This document shows positions 6,031 to 8,393 of a DNA stretch of 8,393 bases, piece by piece. Position 1 is the first letter of the stretch. Each line of letters opens with the position of its first letter. A model generated the notes under the pieces. The model was given only the letters and a program-made list of their open reading frames with translations, had not been told where the DNA came from and made no database searches. The translations under genes and the position numbers were made by a program. Location: the NCBI GenBank assembly GCA_030665705.1, contig DAOUZG010000066.1:1-8393 (forward strand), read 5' to 3'. This stretch comes from Deltaproteobacteria bacterium. GTDB lineage: Bacteria > Myxococcota_A > UBA9160 > SZUA-336.

Positions 6031-6236
6031 TCTCGCTCCCGTCGTTCTCGGGGCACTCGGGGCGCACACGAGCGGCCGCCCGTCCCACGAGTCGAGCATC
6101 GGCAACGATCGACAAGAGGTTTACCGCTGAGAGCGATGGCTTAGAGAGTCCAGAGGGTGGGGGCTCCGGGGTAGCGCGGTCGTGGCGAGGACGGGCTGTA
6201 GAGGGAACCCGAGACGGATCCGGTCGCTTCTGACCT

Positions 6237-6347
6237 CTAACGCGCGAGCCAGTGACCGAATAGCAACGTCCCGACGTAGAGAGCCAGAAAGAAGCCCACT
6301 GACGCCAGGAAGATACCGACCCAACGGGTCTTTCGTCCCCGCTCCAT
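6237..6347 (-). CDS. Predicted 36-residue single-span membrane protein
   Basis: A short minus-strand ORF begins with ATG at 6347 and ends with TAG at 6237. Its product has a basic head (Arg3, Arg5, Lys6, Arg8) followed by an uninterrupted hydrophobic stretch from about 9 to 30 rich in Val, Leu, Phe and Gly. It ends in a short tail, Gly-His-Trp-Leu-Ala-Arg. That layout predicts one membrane helix with the N-terminus inside. A G5 run (GGGGGA) lies about 9 nt before the ATG as a possible ribosome site. TATGAT on the minus strand (6374-6379) is a good -10-like box about 27 nt upstream, without a clear -35. I know no family match. The ORF fills a gap otherwise empty between 6030 and 6453. The Hpt gene starts 206 nt downstream, so a shared transcript is possible. 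It could still be chance. Confidence 0.5.
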   Translation of the reverse strand: MERGRKTRWVGIFLASVGFFLALYVGTLLFGHWLAR

Positions 6348-6452
6348 CGCGTGATTCCCCCGGCAGGGCGCGAATCATAACACCCTCGGGGAGTCCGGCG
6401 AGTTTGGTTCGTGCTGGCGGCGGAATGGCGGAGGTGTGCTATCAGGGAGTCG

Positions 6453-6926
6453 ATGCGTGCCAACGAGGTCTTTTCCTGGCTCGGCCCGGAGCGAACCCGC
6501 CGGCTTCTCGAAGAGCTCTTGAAGGAGACCCCCGGTGCGGCAGGGGTTGCGCTCGGTGCCGCCGCCGAGGCGTTCCGGCTCCGACCGCAGTTCCTCAGGC
6601 GACAGCCGATCGAGAAGCGGGCAGAGTGGGTCCGGCGGGCGCTCTCACGGCCCTCTTCCGCGCCAGCCGCGGAGCAGGTCCTCGCGGAATACTTCCTTTC
6701 GGCCCACCGGCCCCTCCTCCTCGAGCTTCTCGATGCTCTGGGCGTGCAACACGAGGAGGGAGAGCTCCAGGAGCTCTCACCCGCCTGCCCCGAGGCAAAG
6801 CAGCTACGCCAGACGGTGACGAGCTTCCGGAAGGGAGAAGGCCCCGAGATGCGGGAGCTGCTGCTCCGTGCGTTTGCAGCGCAGTCCGCGATCAGCTGGC
6901 CGGCCCTTGAAGAGATGCTCACGTGA
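6453..6926 (+). CDS. Unrecognised alpha-helical protein coupled to the SDR gene
   Basis: I do not recognise this 157-residue protein. It is almost entirely helix-forming, soluble, with no signal, membrane span or repeated motif. Visible blocks are an N-terminal helix with an Arg/Glu/Leu pattern (about 12-24), a Gly/Ala-rich helix (29-41), a basic 'F-L-R-R-Q-P-I-E-K-R' segment (47-56), and a leucine-rich helix (84-96) ending 'D-A-L-G-V'. A second leucine helix near 131-141 precedes the C-terminus. The ATG at 6453 has AGGGAG nearby (6444-6449, a tight 3-nt spacing). A GTG at 6411 would add 14 residues that look unlike the rest. Its stop shares GTGA with the next start, so it is translated together with the SDR. 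A shared task with that oxidoreductase is an inference from coupling alone. Confidence 0.7.
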   Translation: MRANEVFSWLGPERTRRLLEELLKETPGAAGVALGAAAEAFRLRPQFLRRQPIEKRAEWVRRALSRPSSAPAAEQVLAEYFLSAHRPLLLELLDALGVQHEEGELQELSPACPEAKQLRQTVTSFRKGEGPEMRELLLRAFAAQSAISWPALEEMLT

Positions 6927-7678
6927 AGCTCGGTCTCGAAGGAAAGGGCGTGATCATCACGGGGGGAAGCCGCGGGATCGGTCGGGCGATCGCGCTCGCG
7001 TTCGCAGACGAGGGAGCTCATCTCGCGATCTGTGCCCGGGGCGCGGAGGCGCTCCAGGCGACCGCCGGGGAGGTCCGGGAGCGCGGTGTCAAGGTCCACA
7101 CGCAGGCCTGCGACGTCGCGGACCCCGAGGCGTTGGACCGCTTCCTGGAGGAATCCCGATCCGCCCTCGGGGCGGTTCACGTGCTCGTGAACAACGCCTC
7201 CGGGTTCGGAGGGACCGACGACGAGGCCGGCTGGCGCCTTGGGTTCGAGGTCGACGTGATGGCTTCCGTACGCGCGAGCTGGAAGGTCACGCCCTGGCTC
7301 GAGGAAGCGGGGGGCGGAGCCATCATCCACATCTCGTCGACCGCGGCCCTCGAGGCCCCGACGCCTGCCCCGTACGCCGCCGTGAAGCTGGCGCTCCTGA
7401 GCCACTCCAAGAACCTGGCGATCCAGCTCGCACCGAAGGGAATCCGGGCGAGCTGTGTGGCTCCCGGGTCGATCGAGTTTCCGGGAGGGATGTGGGACCT
7501 CATCCGGAGGAACAATCCCGACCAATATGAGGCGATTCGCCGGACGATCCCGTTCGGCCGTCTGGGTACACCGGAGGAGGTCGCCAACGCGGTCGTCTTC
7601 CTGGCGTCCGACGCGGCTAGCTGGATCACCGGCGTGACCCTGTCGGTGGACGGGGGACAACACAAGGGGAACCTCTAG
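6923..7678 (+). CDS. SDR-family oxidoreductase (FabG-like fold)
   Basis: This is a classical short-chain dehydrogenase/reductase of 251 residues, a usual length. The Rossmann cofactor loop T13-G-G-S-R-G18-I-G20 is complete. Other landmarks are C63-D64-V65 (adenine contact), N90-N91-A-S, catalytic S138/S139, Y151-x-x-x-K155, and a late 'P181-G-S-I'. The end 'D-G-G-Q' is typical. Arg17 and an Arg at 39 hint at NADPH rather than NADH, though weakly. The residue matching the tetrad Asn of FabG is Asp (D111 in 'E-V-D-V'), which also occurs in some non-FabG subfamilies, so a ketoacyl-ACP reductase role should not be assumed. The substrate cannot be told. The GTG start at 6923 overlaps the preceding gene by 4 nt, with only a weak AAGAG ribosome site, fitting translational coupling. 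Confidence 0.93.
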   Translation: MKLGLEGKGVIITGGSRGIGRAIALAFADEGAHLAICARGAEALQATAGEVRERGVKVHTQACDVADPEALDRFLEESRSALGAVHVLVNNASGFGGTDDEAGWRLGFEVDVMASVRASWKVTPWLEEAGGGAIIHISSTAALEAPTPAPYAAVKLALLSHSKNLAIQLAPKGIRASCVAPGSIEFPGGMWDLIRRNNPDQYEAIRRTIPFGRLGTPEEVANAVVFLASDAASWITGVTLSVDGGQHKGNL

Positions 7679-7803
7679 CCCGCATTGGCTCGCAGAAGGT
7701 GACAACTTCGCCGCGCGGGTCCGTTCCGGCTCAAGAAAGACGCGTGCCCGCCCGATCCGCTCGGGTGCCCTTCCACGGGGCGGTAACCGCGGAGTGGCGC
7801 CCG

Positions 7804-8393
7804 ATGGCCTCGGTTCTGGTCATTGACGACGGAGAGTTGCAGGACATTCGGGCCCTGCTGCAGGAGTTCGAAGCCGAGTACGTCCACCTTCAGGGACGCG
7901 ACATCCCGGAGGAGATCGAGGACCCCAGGACCCTCCTCGTCACCACCGCCCGGCGTGCCGTCTGCCTCCGCTACAAGCGAGGTGCGCTCCGACCGCGTCC
8001 GCCGGTGAGGATCGCGGTCTGCACGGGAAGTTCGAAGACCCAACGCAGCATCCTCAAGCGGGCCGGTTTCGACTATCTGGTGCGACGTCCGGTCCACCCT
8101 GCCGCCCTACGCCTGCTGCTTCTTCGAGCCCTCTACCACGGGAAGGAGAAGAGGCACTCGACCCGGTTCGCGTTCGGTCAGGTCGTCACCTTCCGGATGG
8201 GATTCCGCCGTCGCAAGGCGATGCTTGCGGAGCTCTCGGCCTACGGAGGCCGGCTTCTCACGCGCCATCACCTGACACCGGGCACACAGCTCTCGATCCA
8301 GCTCCCTCGTGAGGTGGCAGGCGGCAGACCTCTGGACCTGCGCTGCAGCGTTGTCCGGGTGGAGCAGGGCGACCGAGAGCACGCGGAGGAGGG
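7804..8393 (+). CDS. Receiver-like/PilZ fusion protein with degenerate receiver (3' end outside window)
   Basis: The open frame runs from ATG 7804 to the right edge (196 codons plus 2 bases) without a stop. Residues 1-111 have the shape of a response-regulator receiver. 'V-L-V-I-D8-D9-G' opens it, T74 stands at the conserved Thr position, and 'R95-P-V-H-P' replaces the usual Lys-Pro. The strand that should carry the phospho-Asp reads 'L-L-V-T-T' (44-48), so no acceptor is visible. A PilZ domain follows: R117-x-x-x-R121 is kept, while the second motif is E143-x-S145-x-x-G148, with Glu for Asp/Asn. GGAG at 7791-7794 is 9 nt before the ATG. A GTG at 7744 is in frame but lies before the domain. 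c-di-GMP binding is plausible yet doubtful; signalling by phosphorylation is unlikely. It lies 125 nt after the SDR stop. Confidence 0.82.
   Translation, partial: MASVLVIDDGELQDIRALLQEFEAEYVHLQGRDIPEEIEDPRTLLVTTARRAVCLRYKRGALRPRPPVRIAVCTGSSKTQRSILKRAGFDYLVRRPVHPAALRLLLLRALYHGKEKRHSTRFAFGQVVTFRMGFRRRKAMLAELSAYGGRLLTRHHLTPGTQLSIQLPREVAGGRPLDLRCSVVRVEQGDREHAEE

Noticed and set aside
6031..6105. N-terminal extension of the Hpt protein to an ATG at 6105
   Set aside because: The extra residues are not Hpt-like, and the ATG at 6030 has a well-spaced GGGAG.
5756..7705. A 649-codon open frame on the minus strand
   Set aside because: It runs antisense through the SDR, the helical gene and part of the Hpt gene, is rich in Arg/Ser/Pro from GC-rich codon shadows, and shows no domain. 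The opposite-strand genes have clear motifs.
7751..7765. Hairpin CCCGA/TCGGG after the SDR gene as a terminator
   Set aside because: Only five pairs and no T-run; such repeats are common by chance at this base composition.

Overview
The window is GC-rich, densely packed bacterial DNA. Gene content and motif flavour point to a deltaproteobacteria-like lineage (Myxococcota, Desulfobacterota or a relative). The clues are a PilY1-type pilus adhesin, several PilZ proteins, an Hpt/GGDEF pair, GTG starts and 4-nt gene overlaps. That placement is an inference; nothing here fixes the taxon. I see no tRNA, rRNA, CRISPR array, insertion sequence or phage gene.

Layout. Positions 1-1370 (+) hold the C-terminal part of a PilY1-like calcium-binding beta-propeller protein. 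An in-frame TGA at 38-40 interrupts the frame upstream. It is followed 16 nt later by a small exported protein. Positions 1367-2425 (-) carry a single-domain PilZ gene followed by pyrF; pyrF converges on the exported-protein gene and their stop codons overlap in CTAG. Divergently, metF (2487-3353) and a second single-domain PilZ gene (3488-3895) run on the + strand. Positions 3902-6030 (-) hold, in transcription order, an Hpt phosphotransfer protein, a receiver-GGDEF diguanylate cyclase overlapping it by 4 nt (GTGA), a hairpin plus T6 terminator, and a PAC2-family protein. A 36-residue single-membrane-span ORF lies at 6237-6347 (-). On the + strand, an unrecognised helical protein (6453-6926) overlaps an SDR oxidoreductase (6923-7678) by 4 nt. 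A receiver-like/PilZ fusion (7804 onward) runs off the right edge.

How the genes may work together. Five of thirteen ORFs belong to c-di-GMP signalling: one probable cyclase, its probable phosphodonor and three PilZ proteins. PilY1 is a surface pilus component that c-di-GMP controls in other bacteria. The cyclase keeps its receiver Asp, GGEEF signature and RxxD inhibitory site. Two PilZ proteins keep both binding motifs; the third has Glu in place of the usual Asp/Asn and sits behind a receiver fold lacking its phospho-acceptor. pyrF, metF, the SDR and PAC2 are housekeeping or unconnected genes interleaved with this set. No complete novel system is proven. The best candidates for something undescribed are the degenerate receiver-PilZ fusion, the small exported PilY1 neighbour, the 36-residue membrane ORF and the helical protein coupled to the SDR.
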